The notes: generated by a model from the letters alone, not told the origin. Counted from the stretch's first letter, positions 1 through 6,023 are shown. The stretch is DNA of 7,256 bases from an uncultured Clostridia bacterium (GCA_945622055.1 CALZBV010000126.1:1-7256), one strand, 5' to 3'. Translations and numbers: made by a program.

Positions 1-129
1 CTTTTCTTCAGAAAGAGCGTTGTTCCGGTGATGGAGGAGCTTCGTTCACCGATTGATAAGCTTGAAATGCTGGTTGCAAAGAATGCATGGCCGGTACCGA
101 GCTACGGTGATTTATTATTTGAACAGTAA
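1..129 (+). CDS. glnN: Glutamine synthetase type III, C-terminal end (partial)
   Basis: The reading frame is open from the first base and encodes 42 residues before a TAA stop. The end contains KLEMLVAKNAWPVPSYGDLL, the characteristic C-terminus of type III (GlnN-type) glutamine synthetases, which make glutamine from glutamate, ammonia and ATP in the cytoplasm. Type I enzymes end differently. The start and catalytic domains lie outside the window, so completeness cannot be judged. The gene is followed at once by its own terminator, so it is the last gene of its transcript. Assignment rests on recognising this short but distinctive tail. Confidence 0.88.
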   Translation, partial: LFFRKSVVPVMEELRSPIDKLEMLVAKNAWPVPSYGDLLFEQ

Positions 130-135
130 ATTTAT

Positions 136-170
136 AAGGGCTGTCACGCTGGTGGCGCCCTTTATTTTTT
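136..170 (+). terminator. Rho-independent terminator after glutamine synthetase
   Basis: AAGGGC (136-141) pairs with GCCCTT (157-162). The stem continues inward, with one bulged T, as GTCAC against GTGGC with a G-T pair, around a four-base loop. A T-rich run (TTTATTTTTT) follows. It starts seven bases after the stop codon. Confidence 0.85.
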
Positions 171-199
171 ATGGAAACTCGGGATTAGTCATTACTTTC

Positions 200-216
200 T
201 TAGAATTAGATTAGAA
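200..216 (+). repeat. Short tandem TTAGA(A) direct repeats upstream of a promoter
   Basis: TTAGAA (200-205), TTAGA (206-210) and TTAGAA (211-216) lie in tandem. The two six-base copies are spaced one helical turn (11 bp) apart. The array ends 14 bp upstream of the -35 box at 231. One-turn direct repeats just upstream of a -35 element are typical of response-regulator binding sites. The repeat is seen; its role is inference, and in A+T-rich DNA it could be chance. Confidence 0.35.
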
Positions 217-230
217 GATGATTAACCCTA

Positions 231-259
231 TTGATTTTTGAAAACAAAGCAGATACAAT
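231..259 (+). promoter_or_regulatory. Sigma-A-type promoter of the DUF4097-PspC unit
   Basis: TTGATT (231-236) and TACAAT (254-259) are separated by exactly 17 bp. Transcription would begin near 266, giving a leader of about 35 nt before the ATG at 301, with a strong GGAGG ribosome binding site at 288-292. No other convincing promoter lies between the upstream terminator and the gene. Confidence 0.7.
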
Positions 260-300
260 GGTGACAACAAAAAAAGAGGAGCAATTTGGAGGAGAGAGTT

Positions 301-531
301 ATGGAGGATAGGAGACGAGGTATTTTTACTGCGATTGCAGTTATCCTGATTGCAGGCTGTTTTATCTGGATTCTGTCAAGCCATGGAAAAGCCGGAAGGT
401 CAAAGGAAATAACAAATGACCGGGTCGAGTTTTTGGGACAGGAGATAAACAGCATATCCTTAGAGCTTGGCGGTTGCAGTGTGGAGGTAAAGGAAGGAGA
501 TGCATTCTCTGGAGTATACGGATGTGTATAA
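301..531 (+). CDS. N-terminal membrane-anchor part of the split DUF4097 protein
   Basis: This frame encodes 76 residues. The ATG at 301 is preferred because GGAGG at 288-292 lies 8 nt ahead; the in-frame TTG at 286 would precede that site. Residues 4-6 are three arginines and residues 8-25 are hydrophobic, so the protein is anchored with its C-terminus outside. Residues 17-20 (IAGC) also fit a lipobox, but the stretch just after the Cys stays hydrophobic (FIWIL), so an uncleaved anchor is more likely than a lipoprotein. Residues after about 45 look like the first strands of the DUF4097 domain. The last dozen or so residues are probably an artefact of the frame break. Confidence 0.6.
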   Translation: MEDRRRGIFTAIAVILIAGCFIWILSSHGKAGRSKEITNDRVEFLGQEINSISLELGGCSVEVKEGDAFSGVYGCV

Positions 532-1135
532 GGACCGGTTAAGCTACGAGGTGAACAATGAGGTACTCTCCGTAAAGTATGATGTAAGTAAACACGCAGG
601 ACTCAGCCTGTTTGACTTTGGTATCGACTACGATTCCGATATAGATTCCAAAATCGTTCTTACGGTACCGGAGGGAATTATCCTTGAGAATGCAGCAATG
701 GAGTTTGGAGCAGCAGAGGTACGGATGCATTCGGTAACGGCGGAAAAGCTTGTACTTACGGTCGGGGCCGGGGAGTTGACAGCCAAAAGGCTTACTGCAA
801 CCGGGAGCGCAGAGATTAAGGTAGGAGCAGGAAGCCTTACCTGTGAGGAGTCAGAGCTTGCAAATGCTTCGATAGAATGTGGTGTCGGAGAACTGATTTT
901 TGGTGGAACCATACGCGGAGATACCAGGGTTAAGTGTGGTGTCGGAGAGGTTTCCATGAATCTGACGGATTGTGCGCAGGACGATTTCTTCGGAAGTCTA
1001 AAGTGCGGTCTTGGGGAGCTGAGCTTTGGAGATATTAAGATTTCCGGCAGCGGAAGCAGAAATTACGGAGACGAAGGCGGACACCGGTTTGATGCGGATT
1101 GCGGCGTCGGTGAGATTTCGGTAAAATTCCGCTAA
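500..1135 (+). CDS. DUF4097-type beta-repeat region (C-terminal part of the split protein)
   Basis: This frame encodes 211 residues from an ATG that overlaps the preceding frame by 32 nt. AAAGGA at 489-494 sits 5 nt before it, so coupled re-initiation is possible, but the product would lack a signal or membrane segment. From residue 69 it carries a repeated turn motif, [FVC]-G-[AVL]-[AG]-[ES], at residues 69, 88, 108, 127, 146, 169 and 201. Spacing is mostly 19-20 residues, lengthening to 23 and 32 at the end. The last four copies read CGVGE or CGLGE. This is the pattern of a right-handed beta-solenoid, as expected for DUF4097 (putative adhesin-like) proteins. The function is unknown; the partner is probably the PspC protein 56 nt downstream. 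Confidence 0.7.
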   Translation: MHSLEYTDVYKDRLSYEVNNEVLSVKYDVSKHAGLSLFDFGIDYDSDIDSKIVLTVPEGIILENAAMEFGAAEVRMHSVTAEKLVLTVGAGELTAKRLTATGSAEIKVGAGSLTCEESELANASIECGVGELIFGGTIRGDTRVKCGVGEVSMNLTDCAQDDFFGSLKCGLGELSFGDIKISGSGSRNYGDEGGHRFDADCGVGEISVKFR

Positions 1136-1191
1136 ATAACAGGGGTAATGCCCATAATAATAGATAAATCAAAAAACAGGAGGAAATAAAA

Positions 1192-1386
1192 ATGAGTACT
1201 ATTTCAGACAAGAAGTTAAAGAGATCTAGAACCAACAGACAGCTTTGCGGTGTATGCGGAGGTCTTGCAGAGTACCTGAACATGGATGTATCACTGGTTC
1301 GTCTGCTGTGGGTATTGTTTGTCATCTGCGGCGGCAGCGGAATCATTGCTTACATTCTTGCAGCGATTATTATTCCGGAGGAGTAA
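1192..1386 (+). CDS. PspC-domain membrane protein (YvlC-like)
   Basis: The protein has 64 residues and is almost entirely one PspC domain. A basic N-terminus with KKLKRSRTNRQLCGVCGGLA is followed by YLNMDVSLVRLLWVL, a hydrophobic helix with a Gly-Gly-Ser-Gly break (residues 46-49), and the usual ending IIIPEE. The ATG has AGGAGG (1178-1183) 8 nt upstream. PspC proteins are small inner-membrane proteins linked to membrane-stress responses. In Firmicutes, single-domain forms often sit beside DUF4097 proteins, as here. It shares the upstream promoter and is followed by a strong terminator, so the two genes form one unit. The family call is secure; the specific role is not known. Confidence 0.9.
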   Translation: MSTISDKKLKRSRTNRQLCGVCGGLAEYLNMDVSLVRLLWVLFVICGGSGIIAYILAAIIIPEE

Positions 1387-1431
1387 GCGAAGAAAGCACC
1401 AATCTATTTTGAGGGAGTATTGAAAGTATCG

Positions 1432-1466
1432 GAAGCAGGTCGCGGGGATGACCTGCTTCTTTTTTT
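1432..1466 (+). terminator. Strong Rho-independent terminator after the PspC gene
   Basis: GAAGCAGGTC (1432-1441) pairs perfectly over 10 bp with GACCTGCTTC (1450-1459). The loop has eight bases, and seven T residues follow (1460-1466). It separates the PspC unit from the argS promoter, which begins only 12 bp later. Confidence 0.95.
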
Positions 1467-1478
1467 CCTCACAGATAC

Positions 1479-1507
1479 TTGTACTTTCTGAAATTGTGTG
1501 TTATGCT
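1479..1507 (+). promoter_or_regulatory. Promoter of the argS operon
   Basis: TTGTAC (1479-1484) and TATGCT (1502-1507) are 17 bp apart. A TGT at 1499-1501 gives an extended -10 element, which compensates for the imperfect -10. The predicted start is near 1514, so the leader is only about 56 nt long. Confidence 0.65.
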
Positions 1508-1526
1508 AAAGAGTGAATAATTGTAG

Positions 1527-1550
1527 CTTGTACAAGAATAATGATTCTTG
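1527..1550 (+). repeat. Overlapping inverted repeats in the argS leader
   Basis: CTTGTACAAG (1527-1536) is a perfect 10-bp palindrome. Its right arm is reused in a second inverted repeat, CAAGAAT (1533-1539) with ATTCTTG (1544-1550) around AATG. Only one hairpin can form at a time, and the second ends four bases before the ribosome binding site (GGAAAGGA, 1555-1562). It could be a protein-binding operator or a simple RNA element. Neither is proven. Confidence 0.45.
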
Positions 1551-1569
1551 ATACGGAAAGGATCTGTTC

Positions 1570-3342
1570 ATGAAAAAGATAATTGAACTCATTGCGGAGG
1601 AAGTGAAGGAAGCATTTGCTGCCTGTGGATATGAGGAACGCTTCGGTATGGTTTCTTTATCAAACCGTCCGGATTTGTGCCAGTATCAGTGTAATGGTGC
1701 AATGGCTGCCGCCAAGCAGTATAAAAAGCCTCCGATTGAAATTGCAAATGCAGTTGTGACAAAGCTTTCGGAGAGTGACATTCTTTCTGAGGTAACCGCA
1801 GTAATGCCGGGGTTTATTAACATTAAGGTAAATACAGAGTTTTTGGCTGCTTATCTTCAGGAGATGACAGAAAAAGAGAAGTACGGCTTTGAAGAGGCAG
1901 AATCGCCACTTACCATTGTAATTGACTACGGCGGACCGAACGTGGCAAAGCCGCTTCATATCGGACATCTTCGTTCCGCAGTTATTGGTGAAAGTATAAA
2001 GCGTATCTGTCGTTTTGCCGGACATAATGTAATTGGTGATGTGCATTTAGGTGATTTGGGGCTTCAGATGGGCCTTGTAATGGAAGGCCTCCGCACTACG
2101 AAGCCGGAGCTTCCGTATTATGATGAGAATTTCCGGGGAGAATACCCGAAGGAGCCACCATTCACTTTAGCAGAGCTTGAGCAGATTTATCCGGCCGCTT
2201 CCGCACGTTCCAAAGAGGATCCGGAGTTTAAGGAGCGTGCGCAGAATACCACGCTTGAATTCCAGCTGGGAAGACGGGGGTATGTTGCCTTATGGCACCA
2301 TATTATGAATGTTTCAATTCCGGACTTAAAGAAGAATTATGACAATCTGGATGTACATTTTGATGTCTGGAAGGGCGAGAGTGATGTTCAGCCGCTTATT
2401 CCGGATATGGTAAAGGACTTAATTGACCGTGGCCTGGCTTATGAGAGTCAGGGTGCCATGGTGGTTGATGTGCAGGAAGAAACGGATTCGAAAGAGGTTC
2501 CGCCATGCATTGTACGTAAGTCGAACGGTGCAGCATTGTATGCTACCTCCGATTTGGCAACCATCCTTGAAAGAGAGAAGCTGTATTCTCCGGACCGCTA
2601 TATTTATCTTGCCGATAAGCGTCAGGAAATGCATTTTACACAGGTGTTCCGTGTGGCAAGAAAGGCAGGCTTTGTCGGACCGGAGACGGAGATTTCTTTT
2701 CTTGGGTTTGGTACGATGAATGGTAAAGACGGAAAGCCGTTTAAGACGAGAGACGGTGGTGTGATGCGACTGGAGCGCTTGATTGCGGATACTACGGAGG
2801 AGGTACTTAAGAAGGTATCCGAGAATCGTGAGATGTCGGAAGCTGAGGCAAAGGAGATTTCCGGGATGATTGGTCTGGCGGCAATTAAGTATGGAGACCT
2901 TTCCAATCAGGCAACGAAGGATTATATTTTCGATCTGGAGCGATTTACTTCTTTCGAAGGAAATACCGGACCTTACATTTTGTATACGATGGTGCGAATC
3001 AAGTCGATTCTTTCCAGAGTGAGTGAGCTTTCGGAGGTAAAGCCGGTTGCAATCAATGCAAGTGTGCGTGAATACGGCGCAGATGAGCTTGCACTTATGC
3101 TGCTTGCCGCACGTTTTTCGGATGTGATGGAGCACGCTTACGAGGAAACTGCTCCTCATAAGGTTTGTCAGTATATTTATGAGCTGGCGGATGCATTTAA
3201 CGGTTTTTACCATAATAATAAAATTATTGCCGAGACGGATAAGGTAAAGCAGGGAGAGTGGATTTCCATGATTACGCTTGTTCTGCATCTTCTTGAGGTT
3301 TGCACTGACCTTCTTGGGTTTGCTGCGCCGGACAGAATGTAG
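1570..3342 (+). CDS. argS: Arginyl-tRNA synthetase
   Basis: This 590-residue class I aminoacyl-tRNA synthetase charges tRNA-Arg with arginine in the cytoplasm. The N-terminal additional domain (about residues 1-110) includes the stretch RPDLCQYQCNGAMAAAK. The ATP-binding signature is complete: GGPNVAKPLHIGH, with HIGH at residues 130-133. The KMSKS-equivalent loop is GKDGKPFKTRDGG (residues 385-397), the relaxed form also found in the E. coli enzyme. An all-helical DALR anticodon-binding domain fills about residues 470-590 and ends in APDRM, a normal ArgRS ending. Length matches the family, and no key motif is missing. The ATG has GGAAAGGA 7 nt upstream. It is the first gene of an apparent four-gene operon; the next gene starts 27 nt later. 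Confidence 0.97.
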   Translation: MKKIIELIAEEVKEAFAACGYEERFGMVSLSNRPDLCQYQCNGAMAAAKQYKKPPIEIANAVVTKLSESDILSEVTAVMPGFINIKVNTEFLAAYLQEMTEKEKYGFEEAESPLTIVIDYGGPNVAKPLHIGHLRSAVIGESIKRICRFAGHNVIGDVHLGDLGLQMGLVMEGLRTTKPELPYYDENFRGEYPKEPPFTLAELEQIYPAASARSKEDPEFKERAQNTTLEFQLGRRGYVALWHHIMNVSIPDLKKNYDNLDVHFDVWKGESDVQPLIPDMVKDLIDRGLAYESQGAMVVDVQEETDSKEVPPCIVRKSNGAALYATSDLATILEREKLYSPDRYIYLADKRQEMHFTQVFRVARKAGFVGPETEISFLGFGTMNGKDGKPFKTRDGGVMRLERLIADTTEEVLKKVSENREMSEAEAKEISGMIGLAAIKYGDLSNQATKDYIFDLERFTSFEGNTGPYILYTMVRIKSILSRVSELSEVKPVAINASVREYGADELALMLLAARFSDVMEHAYEETAPHKVCQYIYELADAFNGFYHNNKIIAETDKVKQGEWISMITLVLHLLEVCTDLLGFAAPDRM

Positions 3343-3369
3343 CCTTGGTCGTGACGGGAAGGAAAAAAT

Positions 3370-4674
3370 ATGTACGACAAATTAGCGAGACTGATTGTAT
3401 ATAAAGAGATTGCGGATGCGGATATTTTGAAATCAATTGCCGGAAGCATCCGTGACTGTAAGCTAAAGCAGAAGGATAAGACGGAGATTATTGAGAATAT
3501 TTACGGTCAGATTCACAAGCTGCTGGATCTGGCGACTGCTTACGGTTTTAATGACAATCTCTGGCAGGCCTATCTGGCGTATCTTCTGGCAATGGCAGAA
3601 ACGCCGTTTTCACTTCATTGTGAGAAAAAGGGAGCTTCTGAGGGAACTGTGAATCTGTTTGCGAAGAAGGATTTTGCAATTTTCCGGGAACTTTTTTTCT
3701 ATGATTTTACCGAGGTGGAGCAGGAGCTTTCCATTGATTGTTTTTCGGTCATTACTTCGTATCATTCGATTCCGAAGGCGGAGCATTACTACAATAAGAG
3801 TGTGGCGGATAAGGTAAAGGAGCTTCAGGCAGCATTGTCGGCTTCCAAAAATGAAGAGGATGTGTTTGATGCCGTAACAGAGTTCTATAAAAGGTATGGT
3901 GTTGGTAAGTTTGGCCTGAATAAGGCATTTCGGCTGGTTGGCGAAGGGGAGAATTTCGACCTCGTTCCGATTACCAACACGGAGGTTGTGAAGCTTTCCG
4001 ATATCATTGGATATGAGACACAGAAGAAACAGCTGACAGACAATACACGTGCTTTTGTGGAAGGAAGGAAAGCAAATAACTGCCTGTTATTCGGAGACAG
4101 TGGAACCGGTAAATCAACGAGCATAAAGGCAATTTTAAATGAGTTTTATGATGACGGTCTTCGTATGATTGAAATCTACAAGCACCAGTTTCATCAGCTT
4201 TCTGCCCTGATTTCCAGAATCAAGAATCGGAACTACCGGTTTATTATCTATATGGATGATCTTTCGTTTGAGGAGTTTGAGATTGAGTACAAGTATTTGA
4301 AGGCAGTAATCGAAGGCGGACTTGAGATTCGACCGGAGAATATTCTGATTTATGCCACCTCAAACCGCAGGCATCTTGTTCGTGAGACCTGGTCCGACCG
4401 TTCGGATATGTCAAAGGATGAGCTGCACCGCTCCGATACGATGCAGGAGAAGCTTTCTCTGGTTGCAAGGTTCGGGCTTTCCATTAATTATTCTGCTCCG
4501 GATAAGCGGGAGTTTGAGAATATTGTTAAGGGAATTGCAGCAAGATACCCTGAGCTTGCGGGAAAAGAAGAGGAACTGCTTGCAAAAGCAAATATCTGGG
4601 AGCTTCGCGGGGCAGGGTTGTCCGGTCGGAGTGCACAGCAGTTTATACACGATGTGCTCGGCAAACTGGAATAG
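3370..4674 (+). CDS. DUF815 family AAA+ ATPase
   Basis: The protein has 434 residues. The N-terminal 200 or so are helical and poorly recognisable. The DUF815 ATPase core starts near residue 215 with DIIGYETQKKQL and ANNCLLFGDSGTGKS. Walker A is G242-S249, Walker B is FIIYMDDLSFEE (D296, D297), a sensor-1-like Asn is in ATSNRRHL (N332), and a candidate arginine finger is in ARFGL (R367). A C-terminal SGRSAQQF (R420) fits sensor 2. All nucleotide-binding residues are present, so it should be an active ATPase. Its substrate is unknown; the family is widespread in bacteria without a settled role. The ATG has GGGAAGGA (3356-3363) 6 nt upstream. It is probably cotranscribed with argS, which need not imply a link to translation. 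Confidence 0.92.
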   Translation: MYDKLARLIVYKEIADADILKSIAGSIRDCKLKQKDKTEIIENIYGQIHKLLDLATAYGFNDNLWQAYLAYLLAMAETPFSLHCEKKGASEGTVNLFAKKDFAIFRELFFYDFTEVEQELSIDCFSVITSYHSIPKAEHYYNKSVADKVKELQAALSASKNEEDVFDAVTEFYKRYGVGKFGLNKAFRLVGEGENFDLVPITNTEVVKLSDIIGYETQKKQLTDNTRAFVEGRKANNCLLFGDSGTGKSTSIKAILNEFYDDGLRMIEIYKHQFHQLSALISRIKNRNYRFIIYMDDLSFEEFEIEYKYLKAVIEGGLEIRPENILIYATSNRRHLVRETWSDRSDMSKDELHRSDTMQEKLSLVARFGLSINYSAPDKREFENIVKGIAARYPELAGKEEELLAKANIWELRGAGLSGRSAQQFIHDVLGKLE

Positions 4675-4695
4675 CCGGTTTTAGGCAGTTACATT

Positions 4696-4703
4696 GGAAG
4701 GAG
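4696..4703 (+). promoter_or_regulatory. Ribosome binding site that decides the SH3b gene start
   Basis: GGAAGGAG ends at 4703. The ATG at 4711 is 7 nt away, an ideal distance, while the in-frame ATG at 4705 is only 1 nt away. The later start is therefore preferred. Confidence 0.7.
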
Positions 4704-4710
4704 AATGAAG

Positions 4711-5805
4711 ATGAGGAGAACTACTGAAAAAAAGCTGAAAAAGGGATTGCTTTGTGCATTGCTCGGCGCCGGCATACTTTGGAGCGCGCCGGCCGTATCA
4801 TTTGCGGCAACAACCGCGCAGTATGAATATGATATGGCAGTAGATGGGGAAGATGTTTATCTGGGTGTTGTTAACCGTACAGCGCTGAATGTACGTAGCG
4901 GAGCCGGTACGGATAATCCAATCGTAAAGGATGCAAATGGCAATAATGTTACGCTTGGACTTAAGGATGAGATGGCGATTTTGTCCAGAAAATACGATGG
5001 TGATGATGTCTGGTATCAGGTATCCTTCCTGAGGGAGGGGGAGCTAATTCGCGGTTATGTATTTGGTGAGTATGTAGACCGTACAACAAATATAGTACAA
5101 CCGATTGCAACGCCGACCCCGATTCCGACCCCGACGCCGACGACGTCGTTAACACCGACCAAGGAACCGATAAAGCCGACTGAGCCGCCGACTGCAACTG
5201 CAACGCCGGCTCCGGTTGAAGAAAAAAAGAACAGTGGAAGCGGAACGCTGATTGCGATTGTTGTGATTATATTGATTGCTGGTGGTGCAGGGGTACTCTG
5301 GTTCTTCAAGGCAGGCGCCGGTCGTTATGCTGACAATGAAGAAGAGGATGAGGATGCCAGAAATGTGAGACGCAATATGCGCGGTCCGTTGTCTGCAGAT
5401 GGGACTCCGATTCGAACAACCAGACGCAGAAATGATGATGATGACGATGATACGGCCGGAACCTATCGTGCCCACAGGGAGAGACAGGATGAGGCCAGCA
5501 TTCTTGCGGATAAGGAACGTGCCCGTCGGATGAATGAGGAAATGATTCGGCAGTACAGAAACGGAGAAGGTGCAGAGGACGAGGAAGAGCTGAAGAAGAT
5601 TGCTGCAAGCTTAAAGGAAAAAGAGATTCTGAAGGAAGAGATAGATGGCCTTCACATCGGGGATATGGTATTCCATGAGTATTTCGGAAAGGGTATCGTA
5701 CGCGATAACAGTGATGTGAATGTAATCGAAATCAGCTTTGGTCAGGATGTCCGTTTCCTGAATAAGTCCGCATGTGCAAAGAAACGTCTTCTTAGAAAGC
5801 TGTAA
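4711..5805 (+). CDS. Bitopic membrane protein: signal peptide, SH3b domain, P/T linker, TM, Tudor-like C-terminus
   Basis: The protein has 364 residues. Residues 1-34 form a signal peptide (basic start, LLCALLGAG core, cleavage likely after VSFAA). Residues 50-124 are a bacterial SH3 domain, with TALNVRSGAGTDNPIV and WYQV then GYVFGEYV; such domains often bind peptidoglycan or protein ligands. Residues 130-170 are a Pro/Thr-rich spacer for crossing the wall. Residues 179-199 are a membrane helix. The inside part begins basic and acidic, has six Asp in a row (242-247), then a charged helix or coiled coil (about 255-310). Residues 316-364 (GDMVFHEYFGKGIV, then ISFGQDVRFL, ending LLRKL) look like the Tudor/CarD-like tail of PcrA/UvrD helicases. 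The domain order suggests a sensor or scaffold joining wall and cytoplasm. That role is inference, and no specific family name is recognised. Confidence 0.82.
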   Translation: MRRTTEKKLKKGLLCALLGAGILWSAPAVSFAATTAQYEYDMAVDGEDVYLGVVNRTALNVRSGAGTDNPIVKDANGNNVTLGLKDEMAILSRKYDGDDVWYQVSFLREGELIRGYVFGEYVDRTTNIVQPIATPTPIPTPTPTTSLTPTKEPIKPTEPPTATATPAPVEEKKNSGSGTLIAIVVIILIAGGAGVLWFFKAGAGRYADNEEEDEDARNVRRNMRGPLSADGTPIRTTRRRNDDDDDDTAGTYRAHRERQDEASILADKERARRMNEEMIRQYRNGEGAEDEEELKKIAASLKEKEILKEEIDGLHIGDMVFHEYFGKGIVRDNSDVNVIEISFGQDVRFLNKSACAKKRLLRKL

Positions 5806-5806
5806 T

Positions 5807-5983
5807 ATGGGAACCTGGATTGTTACCGGTGTTTTATTTGCGCTGGTTGTAGTTAGTGTGAAAGCGATGCGGAAACGGAAAAGGAAGGGCGGTTGTGGCT
5901 GCGGATGCAGCTGCGGCAGCTGTCCGGACTGTTCTTTAACACAGGAGAAGAAGGTTCAAACGGAACAAAAGAATAAAGGTTAG
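5807..5983 (+). CDS. FeoB-associated Cys-rich membrane protein
   Basis: The protein has 58 residues: an N-terminal membrane helix (about residues 3-20), a basic stretch KAMRKRKRKGG, then six cysteines in GCGCGCSCGSCPDC, and a charged tail. This matches the FeoB-associated Cys-rich protein family, small proteins often encoded beside the ferrous iron transporter FeoB and presumed to help handle iron or another metal. The Cys cluster would face the cytoplasm. No feoA or feoB gene is in this window. The ATG at 5807 begins one base after the TAA of the preceding gene (TAATATG), and no good ribosome binding site is visible, so translation is probably coupled to the SH3b gene. The alternative GTG at 5774 would add 11 residues ahead of the helix and also lacks a binding site. 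Confidence 0.83.
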   Translation: MGTWIVTGVLFALVVVSVKAMRKRKRKGGCGCGCSCGSCPDCSLTQEKKVQTEQKNKG

Positions 5984-5990
5984 TTTATGT

Positions 5991-6021
5991 AGGAGCAGTG
6001 TGAGTGACACTGCTCCTTTTT
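5991..6021 (+). terminator. Rho-independent terminator of the argS operon
   Basis: AGGAGCAGTGT (5991-6001) pairs over 11 bp with ACACTGCTCCT (6007-6017) around GAGTG, followed by TTTTT (6017-6021). It starts 7 bases after the Cys-rich gene. Read from the minus strand the hairpin lacks a run of T, so it may stop minus-strand transcription only weakly. Confidence 0.93.
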
Positions 6022-6023
6022 GG

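Larger units (their letters stand above)
301..1135 (+). pseudogene. Membrane-anchored DUF4097-type repeat protein, frame broken near position 510
   Basis: Two overlapping reading frames together make one typical protein of this family: a short basic N-terminus, one membrane segment, then a repetitive beta-rich region. Frame 1 (from 301) stops at 529-531. Frame 2 carries the rest to 1135 but is closed upstream by TAA at 488-490. The switch must therefore fall between about 491 and 528 and is a +1 shift (or loss of two bases). Adding one TC unit to the TTCTCTGG stretch at 504-511 would give a smooth join reading GDAFSLEYTD, so loss of one dinucleotide repeat is the simplest explanation. A sequencing error, true gene decay or reversible slippage all remain possible. 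With the following PspC gene it resembles the Bacillus yvlB-yvlC pair, a membrane or envelope-related unit of uncertain function. Confidence 0.7.

Noticed and set aside
286..300. TTG start at 286 for the first small ORF
   Set aside because: It lies before the GGAGG site at 288-292, which is well placed for the ATG at 301.
491..531. Programmed +1 frameshift like that of prfB
   Set aside because: There is no slippery CTT-TGA type codon pair at the frame-1 stop (GTA TAA), and no fitting upstream site at the proper distance. A dinucleotide loss is simpler.
628..957. Minus-strand ORF of 109 codons inside the DUF4097 repeat gene
   Set aside because: The plus frame has clear family motifs; the minus frame is a low-complexity Ser/Pro/Thr shadow without a ribosome binding site.
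1141..1153. Small GGG/CCC hairpin between the DUF4097 and PspC genes
   Set aside because: Only about three pairs and no T run; too weak to call a terminator or attenuator.
1467..1569. T-box riboswitch before argS
   Set aside because: Only about 56 nt lie between the predicted start and the ATG, with no antiterminator or terminator hairpin and no visible T-box sequence.
2419..3288. Long minus-strand ORF of 289 codons under argS
   Set aside because: It lies wholly antisense to a complete ArgRS with all motifs; the translation resembles no known family and is rich in Cys, His, Arg and Ser, as expected of a shadow frame.
4705..4710. ATG at 4705 as start of the SH3b gene
   Set aside because: It is 1 nt after GGAAGGAG; the next in-frame ATG has proper spacing. 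The difference is only two residues.
5055..5309. Minus-strand Val/Gly-rich ORF across the P/T linker
   Set aside because: It is the complement of the repetitive Pro/Thr codons, not an independent gene.
5991..6021. Bidirectional terminator serving the DUF378 gene as well
   Set aside because: On the minus strand the hairpin is followed by ACATAAAC rather than a T run.
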